From NCBI GenBank assembly GCA_024228555.1, contig JAAETI010000394.1, positions 1 to 64,000 of the forward strand: a DNA stretch of 64,000 nucleotides. The letters are read 5' to 3'. The stretch comes from a bacterium (GTDB lineage: Bacteria > Actinomycetota > Acidimicrobiia > Spongiisociales > UBA5794). Made by a program: the position numbers and the translations under genes. This document shows positions 45,076-53,966 of the stretch, one piece after another (position 1 is the first letter of the stretch; each line of letters starts with the position of its first letter). The notes under the pieces were generated by a model. The model was given only the letters and a program-made list of their open reading frames with translations, did not search any database and was not told the origin of the DNA.

Positions 45076-47048
45076 AGTCAGGCTGGCGTCTCGGCGCTGT
45101 TGGATTCGTCTTCAGCGTGATGTTCGGCATCCTCACGCTGAAGCTGTGGCAGGTTCAGGTCGTTGAGAGCTCCGAGTACCTCGAGGATGCCCAAGCATCA
45201 CAGGTCAAGGTTGTCCATACCCCCGCACCGCGCGGTCAGATCGTCGATAGTGCTGGGCGCGAGCTTGCCGGAACCACCGCGACTCTCTCTGCGGTTGTCG
45301 ATGGCGCATTGGTGCCAGAAGAGGCCGAGGACGGTCTCGTATCTCTTCTTGCGGCGTTCACGGGAATGCAGGCTGACGATGTGGCTGACATCGTTGGTGA
45401 TGCCCGCACCCGAGGTGATCGGCGCGTGGTCGTGTCCAATCTCGAAGCCCAAGATGCCATCTATCTGGCAGAGCATCGCGAGGACTTTGCCGGCGTTTCC
45501 GTTGTGCCCATTCCGCAACGCACATACCCGTATCGGTACCTTGCCTCCGGTGTCCTCGGCTACATCGGCCAGCCTTCGCCCGCCGATATCGAGGCCGGAG
45601 CCCGGCCGACCGACATACTCGGTAAAGCAGGGCTCGAGAAGACGTACGACTACGCCCTCCAGGGGGAGCAGGGGTCCATCTACTTCCAGGTAGACGCCTT
45701 CCGCACCGTTCTCGATGTTGTCGGCAAGGAGTTCCCCCAGCCAGGGAACACGCTGATCCTCGAACTCGACATCGAGCTTCAGCAAGTGCTGGAGAAGGCC
45801 CTTGTCGATGGGCTCGACATCGCTCGCCACGAGTACAACGAAAACGGTTGTGAGCCCGGTGATGCCGATGAGGGTACCGAGGACAAGGGGTGCCCTGTCC
45901 GGGCAGTAGGTGTGGTGCTCGGCGTCAACGACGGGTCGGTGCATGCGATGTCGTCGGTGCCCAATTTCGACCCATCAGAACGCGCCGAGTTTGCCAACCT
46001 GCCTGATGGTGCCCTCACAAACTTTGCCGTCCAGGGTCAGTATGCGCCCGCTTCAACCTTCAAGGCCCTGACCTATGTCATGGCGATGGAGGAAGGCATC
46101 GCCCCTGAAGGCGTCAACTCCGTAGAAGACGAAATCTTGTGCTCCGGCCAGCTTGCCAAGCCGCTCGGTGAGGGCAGCCAGCAGGTGTTCAACAACTGGA
46201 CCCGCAAGGACGACGGAATGCAGGACATCCACGCCGCCCTCATGCGCTCCTGCAACACGTATTTCTGGGAAGTCGCCTATGACTTGTGGAATGTCAACAA
46301 GGGCACCGAGCGAGAGAACCTTCTCCAGAACTGGGCCCGCGAAGTCGGCTTCGATGCCAAGACCAATATCGATCTTCCCTTCGAGAAGTCAGGGCTCATC
46401 CCCGACCGTGACCTCTTTGTGCGATGGGCAGACGAAGATGACCCGCGGCTTGACCCAAGCCGGCTGGCTTTCGAGAGTCCGTGGTTCGGTGGCGACCTAT
46501 TCCAGGCCGCGGTTGGACAGGGCTCCGTTTTGGCGACTCCCGTGCAGCTGGCTACGTCGTATGCAGCGCTGGTCAACGGCGGCACAGTGTGGCAACCGCG
46601 GGTTGTGCGGGAGATTCGCAACGAGGACGGTCTCTTGGTCGAGAGCAACGAGCCGACGGTCCTCAACGTTGTCGAAGAGCTCGACGCCTCGACAGTGCGG
46701 GCATTGCGTAACGACCTACAGAGTGTCGTCAACAACCCACGAGGTACCGCCTACTCGGCGTTCACCGACTTCGGTTCGGCGATCGGCCAGGTTGGAGGCA
46801 AGACGGGCACGGCCGAAATCATCAAACGGAGCGTGGATGCGGAAACCGGCGATGTGATCCAAGACTCGGTGACGACGGCTCTGTTTGTTGGCGTCGCCCC
46901 GATCGCTGACCCCGAGTATGTCGTTGTCATCATCGTCGAGAGAGGGGGCAGCGGTGGCGGTATCGCAGCCCCGACAGCCAAACCTGTTCTTCAGTACCTC
47001 CTGGGCCAGCCTGTGACAGACGTTTCGGTCGGTCTGGAGGCAGACTGA
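45072..47048 (+). CDS. mrdA: Penicillin-binding protein 2 (transpeptidase of the elongasome)
   Basis: 658 residues from ATG 45072. An N-terminal membrane helix is followed by a dimerisation domain and the transpeptidase domain. Nucleophile Ser328 is in PASTFKAL (SxxK), SCN is in LMRSCNTYFW, and KTG is in GGKTGTAEI. An acidic insert, CEPGDADEGTEDKGCPVRA, holds two Cys that may form a disulfide outside the cell. It cross-links peptidoglycan made by RodA. Its stop touches the rodA start. Confidence 0.95.
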   Translation: MKSGWRLGAVGFVFSVMFGILTLKLWQVQVVESSEYLEDAQASQVKVVHTPAPRGQIVDSAGRELAGTTATLSAVVDGALVPEEAEDGLVSLLAAFTGMQADDVADIVGDARTRGDRRVVVSNLEAQDAIYLAEHREDFAGVSVVPIPQRTYPYRYLASGVLGYIGQPSPADIEAGARPTDILGKAGLEKTYDYALQGEQGSIYFQVDAFRTVLDVVGKEFPQPGNTLILELDIELQQVLEKALVDGLDIARHEYNENGCEPGDADEGTEDKGCPVRAVGVVLGVNDGSVHAMSSVPNFDPSERAEFANLPDGALTNFAVQGQYAPASTFKALTYVMAMEEGIAPEGVNSVEDEILCSGQLAKPLGEGSQQVFNNWTRKDDGMQDIHAALMRSCNTYFWEVAYDLWNVNKGTERENLLQNWAREVGFDAKTNIDLPFEKSGLIPDRDLFVRWADEDDPRLDPSRLAFESPWFGGDLFQAAVGQGSVLATPVQLATSYAALVNGGTVWQPRVVREIRNEDGLLVESNEPTVLNVVEELDASTVRALRNDLQSVVNNPRGTAYSAFTDFGSAIGQVGGKTGTAEIIKRSVDAETGDVIQDSVTTALFVGVAPIADPEYVVVIIVERGGSGGGIAAPTAKPVLQYLLGQPVTDVSVGLEAD

Positions 47049-48211
47049 TGGTGTTGACCGCCCGACGTACCGAGCCGGTCACCCTCCTCCAGCGAGAAAG
47101 AGCGCTGCGACCTGATGTCCTCCTTATCCTCTCGTACCTGGCGCTAACGGGTCTTGGACTGGTGATGATCTATTCGGCGTCGGCACCCCGTCTGCTCGCC
47201 GATGGTGAGAGCCCGACTTCACTGGTCAGAAGGCAGATGATCTTTGCGCTCGTCGGCATCGTGGCGTTCGTTCTCGCTTCTCTGATTGAGCACCGCACTC
47301 TGAAGATGCTTGCTCCCATCGCCTACGTCGGCAGTCTCATCTCGTTGATCGTCGTGCTGTACATGCCGGTGGTCTCTGGAGCGAATCGGTGGATCGAGCT
47401 TGGATTCTTCCAGTTTCAACCTTCGGAGCTGGCCAAGGTGTCGCTGATTCTCGCCTTAGCTGCGCTATTGGCGGCGTCGAAGGACAAAGCGCTGCATTGG
47501 ACCGAGATCGCACGGGCGGTGGTTCTGGTCGCAGTCCCGGCGTTCCTCATCTTCCGCCAACCTGACCTGGGAACCATGCTTGTGTTCGGGTTTGTCGCGG
47601 TCGTGATGGTGTTTAGCGCCGGAACTACCTGGCGGCAGTTCGCATTCATGACGATTACTGCGGTGCTTGGATCGGCGCTCTTGTTCAAGGCCGGCTGGAT
47701 CGCTGAATACCAGCTGACTCGGATCACTGCGTTCCTCGATGAGACGTCCGATGTGGTCGACAGCAACTACAACCTCATCCAGAGCAAGATCGCCATCGGG
47801 TCGGGTGGCTTGTTTGGCAGAGGACTTTTTGAGGGCGCACAGACCAACCTGTCGTTCGTGCCCGAGCAGTCGACCGACTTCATCTTCACCGCGATAGGCG
47901 AGCAGCTCGGCTTTGTCGGTGCGACCGTCGTGATCGGGTTGTTTGCCCTGATCACATGGCGGTTGCTCGTCGCCGCAGCCAATGGGCGCGATCGATTCAG
48001 CCAACTCGTGGCGATCGGGGTGGCGGCGATGCTTGTCTTCCACGTCTTCGTCAACATCGGCATGACTGTTCGAATCACCCCGGTGACCGGGCTGCCGCTC
48101 CCATTCCTCAGCGCGGGGGGAACGGCGTTCATTGCCATGAGTCTTGCCCTGGGGTTGGGTCATTCAGTCTGGATGCGTCGTTCCCCTGTGCCGGTCGATG
48201 TCGATATTTAG
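47048..48211 (+). CDS. rodA: SEDS peptidoglycan glycosyltransferase RodA
   Basis: 387 residues from ATG 47048, sharing a base with the mrdA stop. It has about ten membrane helices. SEDS landmarks are VSGANRWIELGFFQFQPSELA, FRQPDLGTMLVF, EQSTDFIFTAIGEQLG and TPVTGLPLPFLSAGGT. It polymerises glycan strands with PBP2. It is the last gene of the mre operon and convergent to tdk. Confidence 0.95.
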   Translation: MVLTARRTEPVTLLQRERALRPDVLLILSYLALTGLGLVMIYSASAPRLLADGESPTSLVRRQMIFALVGIVAFVLASLIEHRTLKMLAPIAYVGSLISLIVVLYMPVVSGANRWIELGFFQFQPSELAKVSLILALAALLAASKDKALHWTEIARAVVLVAVPAFLIFRQPDLGTMLVFGFVAVVMVFSAGTTWRQFAFMTITAVLGSALLFKAGWIAEYQLTRITAFLDETSDVVDSNYNLIQSKIAIGSGGLFGRGLFEGAQTNLSFVPEQSTDFIFTAIGEQLGFVGATVVIGLFALITWRLLVAAANGRDRFSQLVAIGVAAMLVFHVFVNIGMTVRITPVTGLPLPFLSAGGTAFIAMSLALGLGHSVWMRRSPVPVDVDI

Positions 48212-48247
48212 CCGAACCAAATCCTCTTCTCCTCCGTATTGGTCGGC
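48212..48247. terminator. Imperfect hairpin between rodA and tdk
   Basis: GCCGA-CCAA pairs with TTGG-TCGGC across a 15-base loop, with single bulged A residues. It lies between convergent stops. No U-run is seen, so this is only a weak terminator candidate. Confidence 0.35.
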
Positions 48248-48268
48248 AGATCCTACGGCCGGCAACGC

Positions 48269-48862
48269 CTAGTCGTCCTGGACCAACTGCAGTTTGGTCT
48301 GGGTGGCTTCGTTGGGGTCGTAGCAACGTCGGCATCGTGCCTCGTATGCGTCGATTGCGCCGAGAACGACGAGTTCGTCAGACTCAACAACACGTTGAGT
48401 AAACAAGCCGGGCCCGCCGCAGCGATGACATACGGCGAGACTCTTCGTCACATACTCGGCTCTCAGCATCAGCGAGGGGATCGGCTCGAACGGACGGCCG
48501 AGGTAATCTAGGTCGAGACCGGCCACGATGACCTGTTTGCCCGCGTTGGCAAGCATTGTGGCCACTTCGACAAGACCGATATCGAAGAACTGGCCCTCGT
48601 CGATACCGACGACGATGGTGCGGTCTTCGACTGCCGAGAGCAGTTGCGCAGAGTCGTTTACCGGCTCTGCCTCCGTCGAGAGGTTGCTGTGCGAAACGAC
48701 CTTCTTGTCTGCATACCGAGTGTCAAGCTCGGGTTTGAAGGTCTGCGTGGGTACCCGAGCGAGGTGATAACGGGTGACACGCCGAATCAACTCTTCGCTC
48801 TTGCCGGAAAACATAGGGCCGGAGATGACTTCGAGCCAACCCTGTTCGGAACGTCGGTGCAT
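48269..48862 (-). CDS. tdk: Thymidine kinase
   Basis: 197 residues from ATG 48862. GPMFSGKSEELIRRVTRY is the P-loop, VVGIDEGQFFDIGLVEV carries the catalytic Glu, and VAGLDLDYLGRPFEPIP is the lasso region. The zinc site uses CHRCGGPG and CRRCYDPN, typical for type II TK. It salvages thymidine. Its insertion between rodA and rng on the opposite strand is not part of the conserved order I expected. Confidence 0.95.
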   Translation of the reverse strand: MHRRSEQGWLEVISGPMFSGKSEELIRRVTRYHLARVPTQTFKPELDTRYADKKVVSHSNLSTEAEPVNDSAQLLSAVEDRTIVVGIDEGQFFDIGLVEVATMLANAGKQVIVAGLDLDYLGRPFEPIPSLMLRAEYVTKSLAVCHRCGGPGLFTQRVVESDELVVLGAIDAYEARCRRCYDPNEATQTKLQLVQDD

Positions 48863-49173
48863 GACGGGTGAGCGTAGCAGCGCCGTGCTATCCGCGGCAT
48901 ATCCTCCAGGAAAGGCTAGGATTTCGCGCCTTTTTCTGCTACTCTACGGAGCCGTCGAACCGCATTGGGATGCGGTCGAGTCACTCGAATCAGGGATAGG
49001 GATGCGGGCCAGCTTCGCACATCCAAGCTCATCTATATACCCTAGTTTTACTGGGTTCTTTGCCGTCCTGGCCAGTTGGACGGCTTGTAGCTTCTTCGAG
49101 ACTGCTCATTCGGCCCCGGCCTTCCGGTCGGCAACACCATCTCGCCCAAATGGGCGTCTCAAGGAGATCATTA
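48863..49173 (+). promoter_or_regulatory. Structured upstream region of rng
   Basis: 311 bases without a gene. They hold a hairpin with arm ACCGCAT and loop TGGG at 48959-48976, and a tight stem CGCCCA/TGGGCG at 49143-49156, whose end is 4 bases before the AAGGAG ribosome site. A TACTCT box near 48941 could be a -10 element for a long leader. RNase E genes of other bacteria have autoregulatory leaders; a parallel is possible but unproven. Confidence 0.45.
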
Positions 49174-50703
49174 ATGGCATTGTTCCGCAAGAAAACCGCG
49201 CGGGTTGTCCGCCGGGGAGCGGTCGAGGAACCAAAGAGTGCACCGAAGGAGAAGAAGGCATCCGGCTCTAAGAGCCGGAATAGCCAGCGATCCAACCAGC
49301 AGCGTGTTCGCTCTCCAAAGCGCAACAACAACCGTGGGGGTAACACGGCACGGCGTGGCTCATCGGGTCACTCCAGCGCCTCCAAGCGCCCCCGACCGCA
49401 TCTAGAGGTCGTCCCCCCTCCCAACACCGCCCGTAAGCAGATGTTGGTTCGGTCGAGCCCCCACCAGACTCAGATCGTGGTGCTCGAAGGTCCCGTACTC
49501 GTCGAGCACTACGTCGCCCGCTCCGACCAGAAGTCCCTTGTCGGAAATGTATATCTCGGAAAGGTGCGCAACGTTCTCCCCGGCATGGAAGCCGCTTTTG
49601 TCGACTTCGGTGAGGGCAAGAATGGGGTTCTCTACGCCGGTGATGTGAACTACGACGATGCCGAGATAGTGGGCAAGGCTCGCCGCATCGAGATGGTCAT
49701 GAAACCGGGCGACACTGTTTTGGTACAGGTTGTCAAGGATGCACAAGGTCACAAGGGCGCTCGACTCACTAATCAGATCAGTCTGGCCGGCCGCTATCTC
49801 GTTCTTGCTCCCAACTCTGATGTGCGGGGAATCTCGCGACGGCTTCCCGATGACGAGCGCAGAAGACTGCGGGCTGTGATCGGCGAGGTACGTCCGAAAG
49901 GGATGGGCGTCATCGTCCGTACTGCGGCAGAGGGTGCCTCCAAGGAAGACATCCAGGCCGATATCAAACGCCTTCTCGGGATATGGAGCGATATCGAGGA
50001 GGCCGGTGATACCAAGGCACCAAAGCTCGTCCACGAGGAACCGCCGCTTGTGCTGCGGGTAATCAGGGAGCATTTCACCAGCGACTTCCGTCGTTTGCTG
50101 GTGGACGATCCCAAGACCTACAAGCGGGCTCTGGCCTACCTCGAAGGTACCGAAGCGGATTTGCTCGACAAGGTGAAGATGTATGAGGACGAGCTTGGGC
50201 TGTTTGAGCGTTTCCACGTCGAGGACCAGTTGCGCAAGGCGCTCGATCGCAAGGTGTGGCTGCCGTCTGGCGGACACCTGGTCATCGATCGTACTGAGGC
50301 TCTTACCGTCGTCGACGTCAACACGGGTCGCTTCGTTGGTCGTTCCAACCTCGAGGAGACCGTTCTCCAGAACAACCTCGAAGCTGCAGAAGAAGTCGCT
50401 CGCCAGCTTCGGTTGCGTGACATCGGCGGGATCATCGTTATCGACTTCATCGATATGGAGATCGCCAAGAACCGTGATGCCGTGTTGCTGCGACTACGTG
50501 AGCACCTCGCCAAGGACAAGACGCGGACCCAGGTGTTCGACGTGTCGAACCTCGGTCTGGTCGAGATGACTCGCAAGAACGTTGCCGCAGGTCTGTTGGA
50601 GTCGTTTAGCGATGTGTGCTCACACTGCAACGGACGTGGCGTGTTGCTGTACGAAGAGGCTGCAACCGCAGGTGCGCCGCTACCGGTCTCAGAAGAAGCA
50701 TAG
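49174..50703 (+). CDS. rng: Ribonuclease E/G family endoribonuclease
   Basis: 509 residues from ATG 49174, 7 bases after AAGGAG. The first ~85 residues are basic and low in complexity (RSPKRNNNRGGNTARRGSSG), probably RNA-binding. The S1 domain begins at VGNVYLGKVRNVLPGMEAAF. The DNase I-like catalytic part shows TVVDVNTGRFVG and VIDFIDMEIAKNRD with the Asp pair. CSHCNGRG is the Zn-link. It starts mRNA decay and processes rRNA. It lacks the long C-terminal scaffold of E. coli RNase E. Confidence 0.95.
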   Translation: MALFRKKTARVVRRGAVEEPKSAPKEKKASGSKSRNSQRSNQQRVRSPKRNNNRGGNTARRGSSGHSSASKRPRPHLEVVPPPNTARKQMLVRSSPHQTQIVVLEGPVLVEHYVARSDQKSLVGNVYLGKVRNVLPGMEAAFVDFGEGKNGVLYAGDVNYDDAEIVGKARRIEMVMKPGDTVLVQVVKDAQGHKGARLTNQISLAGRYLVLAPNSDVRGISRRLPDDERRRLRAVIGEVRPKGMGVIVRTAAEGASKEDIQADIKRLLGIWSDIEEAGDTKAPKLVHEEPPLVLRVIREHFTSDFRRLLVDDPKTYKRALAYLEGTEADLLDKVKMYEDELGLFERFHVEDQLRKALDRKVWLPSGGHLVIDRTEALTVVDVNTGRFVGRSNLEETVLQNNLEAAEEVARQLRLRDIGGIIVIDFIDMEIAKNRDAVLLRLREHLAKDKTRTQVFDVSNLGLVEMTRKNVAAGLLESFSDVCSHCNGRGVLLYEEAATAGAPLPVSEEA

Positions 50704-50726
50704 GTTTCTGCGTCTATGGGCTTGCC

Positions 50727-50749
50727 CGAGCTTGACTACGTCAAGCTCG
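50727..50749 (+). terminator. Hairpin after rng
   Basis: A perfect 10-base stem (arm CGAGCTTGAC) with loop TAC, starting 24 bases after the rng stop and 155 bases before rplU. It is followed by GCAAGGCGAGTT, not a U-run. It is similar in build to hairpins after clpX and tRNA-Ala. Confidence 0.6.
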
Positions 50750-50881
50750 CAAGGCGAGTTCCCCGCTTTGGGCCCGTTGTGAGGTGTACTATCATGCGCC
50801 GGCGCTCACCTGAGGGGCATGTCTGCTCGCGGCGTGAGCGTGTACCGGACCGATACGTTGTCCGGGGATCTCGGAGGAATG

Positions 50882-51253
50882 ATGTACGCGATTATCCGCG
50901 CCGGCGGAAAACAATCAAAGGTAAGTGAAGGCGATGTTCTCGATGTGGAGCGTCTCAAGGCGACCGGTGAGGTCAGCTTCACTCCATTGCTGATCGTCCA
51001 AGACGACGGCACCGTCATTTCCGACGCCAAGAAGCTGGAGAAGGCCAAGGTGACCGTTGAGGTCATGGGCGAGCATCGTGGCGACAAGATCGAGGTCTTC
51101 AAGTACAAGAACAAGACCGGCTACCGCAAGCGATCCGGACATCGTCAGACCTACACCACCATTGAGGTGAAGAAGATCTCGATGCCCGCCGCCAAGAAGG
51201 CCGCCAAAAAGGCTGCAGCTAAAGAAGAAGCTCCAGCCGCTGAGGAGAAGTAG
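50882..51253 (+). CDS. rplU: 50S ribosomal protein bL21
   Basis: 123 residues from ATG 50882, behind GGAGG (ATG 50879 is too close to the site). MYAIIRAGGKQSKVSEGDVL and KYKNKTGYRKRSGHRQTYT are diagnostic. The usual ~100-residue protein is extended by an Ala/Lys/Glu-rich tail (PAAKKAAKKAAAKEEAPAAE), as seen in several actinobacteria. It binds 23S rRNA. It is 3 bases from rpmA. Confidence 0.96.
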   Translation: MYAIIRAGGKQSKVSEGDVLDVERLKATGEVSFTPLLIVQDDGTVISDAKKLEKAKVTVEVMGEHRGDKIEVFKYKNKTGYRKRSGHRQTYTTIEVKKISMPAAKKAAKKAAAKEEAPAAEEK

Positions 51254-51256
51254 CTC

Positions 51257-51511
51257 ATGTCTAAGACAAAATCGGGTGGATCAACCCGGAACGGTCGCGA
51301 CTCAGCGGCGCAGCGGCTCGGGCCCAAGGCCTTTGACGGCCAGACAGTAACTGCCGGTTCGATCTTGGTTCGCCAACGTGGCACCAGGATTCACCCCGGT
51401 CTCAATGTCGGTCGTGGCAGTGACGACACGCTGTTCGCCAAGAGCGACGGGGTGGTCGAGTACGGGACCCGCAAGGGTCGCCGCCAGGTGAGCATCCTCG
51501 TCGAGGACTAG
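51257..51511 (+). CDS. rpmA: 50S ribosomal protein bL27
   Basis: 84 residues from ATG 51257. [20 protein letters not shown] and [17 protein letters not shown] are the bL27 core. The N-terminus is MSKTKSGG rather than the common MAHKKGGG, so the tail that reaches the peptidyl-transferase centre is slightly changed. It is encoded between bL21 and Obg as usual. Confidence 0.96.
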   Translation: MSKTKSGGSTRNGRDSAAQRLGPKAFDGQTVTAGSILVRQRGTRIHPGLNVGRGSDDTLFAKSDGVVEYGTRKGRRQVSILVED

Positions 51512-51573
51512 AGGGCTGTCCGGCAGAAGAGGCGGAACTGGCATTGTCCAGCAAACCCTGAGAGGGGCTCCGC

Positions 51574-52869
51574 GTGGCTTCCTTTGTTGACCAAGTCGTA
51601 ATTCATGTCCGCGGTGGCTCTGGCGGGGCGGGCGTTCCATCCTTTCTCAGGCAGAAGGGCAAGCCGCGCGGCAAACCGGTCGGCGGATCCGGTGGAGCCG
51701 GCGGCTCAGTGATCGTCGTCGCGGATGACTCTGCTTCGACGTTGTTGCGTTATGCCAGAAAGCCGCATTGGAAGGCTCCTTCTGGCACCCATGGTGAGGG
51801 GGAACTCCGTCACGGTCGCGCCGGAGAGGATCTGATGCTCGAGGTGCCGCTCGGAACTTTGGTTCGGGATCTCGACCAGACGTTGCTGGCGGACCTTGTC
51901 GAACCTGGTCAGCAGGTGACGATCGCCAGGGGAGGTCGAGCCGGGCGTGGCAATGCAGCCCTTGTGGCGAGAAACCGCAAGGCTCCGACGTTCGCCGAAC
52001 AGGGCGAATACGGGGAGGAGCTGTCGGTCATCCTCGAGCTCAAGCTCATTGCCGATGCCGCGTTGGTCGGGTACCCAAATGCAGGCAAGTCAACCTTGAT
52101 TTCCCGTGTGTCTGAAGCCAAACCGAAGATTGCCGACTACCCGTTCACCACACTCACTCCGAACCTTGGAGTCGTGGCAATTGGTGACAACGAGTTCGTG
52201 CTGGCCGACATTCCTGGCCTAATTGAAGGTGCTGCCGACGGCAAGGGTCTCGGACACGAGTTCTTGCGTCATGTCGAACGGGCTCGGGTTCTCGTTATCT
52301 TGCTCGATCCGACACCGCTGCAAACGGTCTCGCCGCAGGAGCAGTATGCGGTGTTGCTGAGAGAGCTCGAGGAGCATTCCCCTGAGCTGGCGGCCCGGCG
52401 ACGGGTTGTCGCACTCGCCAAGGCCGATGCGCTGGATAGCGTCGCTGATTATGAGGAATGGGCAGCAGCGAATCACATCACGCTGTATCCGATATCCGGT
52501 GTTACCGGAGACGGCGTAGACGCACTCATGTACGCCGTTGCCGACGAAATCGAAGGCCACCTCCGGGAGTCTCCGGATCGTGCTGGGTATGTCTTGCATC
52601 GTCCGCTGCCAGATGGCTATTCCATCAGCCGGGTTGGCGAGGAATGGGTCGTCTCCGGCAGAGCTGCAGAGCGCGCCGTCAACCTCGACGACCTAACGGT
52701 TGCTGAGGCAGCTGATTTTGCAGCTAGACGGCTGGCTCGGATCGGGGTCAACAAGGCACTTGTGGATGCTGGTGCTGTCCCCGGCGATGACGTGCGGATT
52801 GGCGATATTGTGTTCACCTACGATCCGGGTCTCGGTGACGACGACCAAGAGAACGGGGAACAGCTTTGA
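51574..52869 (+). CDS. obg: Obg/CgtA GTPase
   Basis: 431 residues from GTG 51574. The glycine-rich Obg fold (residues 1-158) includes RGGSGGAGVPSF and GGSGGAGGSVIVVAD. The G domain has GYPNAGKSTLISRVS at ~166, DIPGLIEGAADGKGLGHEFL, and the ALAKADAL guanine site. A C-terminal OCT domain (~345-425) follows. It monitors late 50S assembly and stress. Its end overlaps proB. Confidence 0.95.
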   Translation: MASFVDQVVIHVRGGSGGAGVPSFLRQKGKPRGKPVGGSGGAGGSVIVVADDSASTLLRYARKPHWKAPSGTHGEGELRHGRAGEDLMLEVPLGTLVRDLDQTLLADLVEPGQQVTIARGGRAGRGNAALVARNRKAPTFAEQGEYGEELSVILELKLIADAALVGYPNAGKSTLISRVSEAKPKIADYPFTTLTPNLGVVAIGDNEFVLADIPGLIEGAADGKGLGHEFLRHVERARVLVILLDPTPLQTVSPQEQYAVLLRELEEHSPELAARRRVVALAKADALDSVADYEEWAAANHITLYPISGVTGDGVDALMYAVADEIEGHLRESPDRAGYVLHRPLPDGYSISRVGEEWVVSGRAAERAVNLDDLTVAEAADFAARRLARIGVNKALVDAGAVPGDDVRIGDIVFTYDPGLGDDDQENGEQL

Positions 52870-53966
52870 GAACTCAGGTGGCAGCCGGGCGACCCGTCGT
52901 AGTGAAGGTTGGCTCCTCGAGCCTGGCTTCGCCGGGTGGCGGGATCAACCACGAGGGCCTAGAACGAACCGTCGAGCAGGTGGATGCGTTGTGGCAGCAG
53001 GGCCATCCGACTGTGCTGGTGTCGTCCGGCGCTGTTGCCGCAGGGCTTGCTGCGATGGGCCTCAGCCGGCGCCCTTCTGACCTTCCCGGTCTCCAAGTCG
53101 CTGCCGCAGTCGGCCAAAGCAAGCTTGTCGAGAAGTACGCCGGCGAATTCGCCAAGCGCGAGCGGATCGTTGGCCAGGTACTCATAACCCGAGACGTCGT
53201 TGCCGGTCGTGGCCAGTATCTCCATGCCCGCGAGGCGCTGGACAGGATGCTCGGACTTGGCATCGTCCCCATTGTCAACGAGAACGACACGGTTGTTGTG
53301 GACGAGCTCAAGTTCGGCGACAACGACCGGCTTGCGGCCATCGTCTCGCATCTGGTTGACGCAGCCATGCTCGTAATCCTGACCGACACTCCCGGTCTCT
53401 ACGACAACGATCCGAGACTCGACGGCGATGCACAGTTGATCAAGGCGGTTCGTGACACCGACGACGTTCTAGATGCCTTGCACCGCAGTCGCACCGCGGG
53501 TTTGCTGGGCTCAGGTGGTGTCGCCACCAAGATCTCTGCCGCTCGAATGGCAGCATGGTCAGGGATACCAACCGTGATCGCCGATGCTGGCGATTCTGAG
53601 GCCTCGGTCAAAGCTGCACAAGGTTCCGAGGTCGGCACGTGGATCGCACCCAAGGAGAACAAGCTGGCGGCACGCAAACTGTGGATTGCGTTCGGTCTGC
53701 CTTCGTGGGGACGCATCGCCGTCGATGACGGGGCGATCGCGGCTCTGCGGGACCGGGGTGGTTCGCTACTGGCCGTCGGTGTCATCGGGGTCGAGGGCGA
53801 CTTCACCGAAGGAGACGCTGTGGAAGTCGTCGATGGGGAGGGCGAGCTGGTGGCGAAGGGCCTGGCGGGCCTGAGCGCCTCCATGCTGGAGCGTGTGGTC
53901 GGCCAGCACACCTCGGAGGCGGGTGGAGAGGTCATCCACCGCGACGACCTTGTGCTCCTTGTCTAG
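52866..53966 (+). CDS. proB: Glutamate 5-kinase with PUA domain
   Basis: 366 residues from TTG 52866, overlapping the obg stop. VVVKVGSSSLASPGG opens the amino-acid kinase fold. PIVNENDTVVVDELKFGDNDRL, LTDTPGLYDNDP and GGVATKISAARMA follow. The C-terminal PUA domain (~275-360) ends ...REDLVLLV-like (HRDDLVLLV). It is the first enzyme of proline synthesis. Its TAG stop lies in CTAG 53963-53966, shared with the convergent methyltransferase. Confidence 0.96.
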   Translation: MRTQVAAGRPVVVKVGSSSLASPGGGINHEGLERTVEQVDALWQQGHPTVLVSSGAVAAGLAAMGLSRRPSDLPGLQVAAAVGQSKLVEKYAGEFAKRERIVGQVLITRDVVAGRGQYLHAREALDRMLGLGIVPIVNENDTVVVDELKFGDNDRLAAIVSHLVDAAMLVILTDTPGLYDNDPRLDGDAQLIKAVRDTDDVLDALHRSRTAGLLGSGGVATKISAARMAAWSGIPTVIADAGDSEASVKAAQGSEVGTWIAPKENKLAARKLWIAFGLPSWGRIAVDDGAIAALRDRGGSLLAVGVIGVEGDFTEGDAVEVVDGEGELVAKGLAGLSASMLERVVGQHTSEAGGEVIHRDDLVLLV

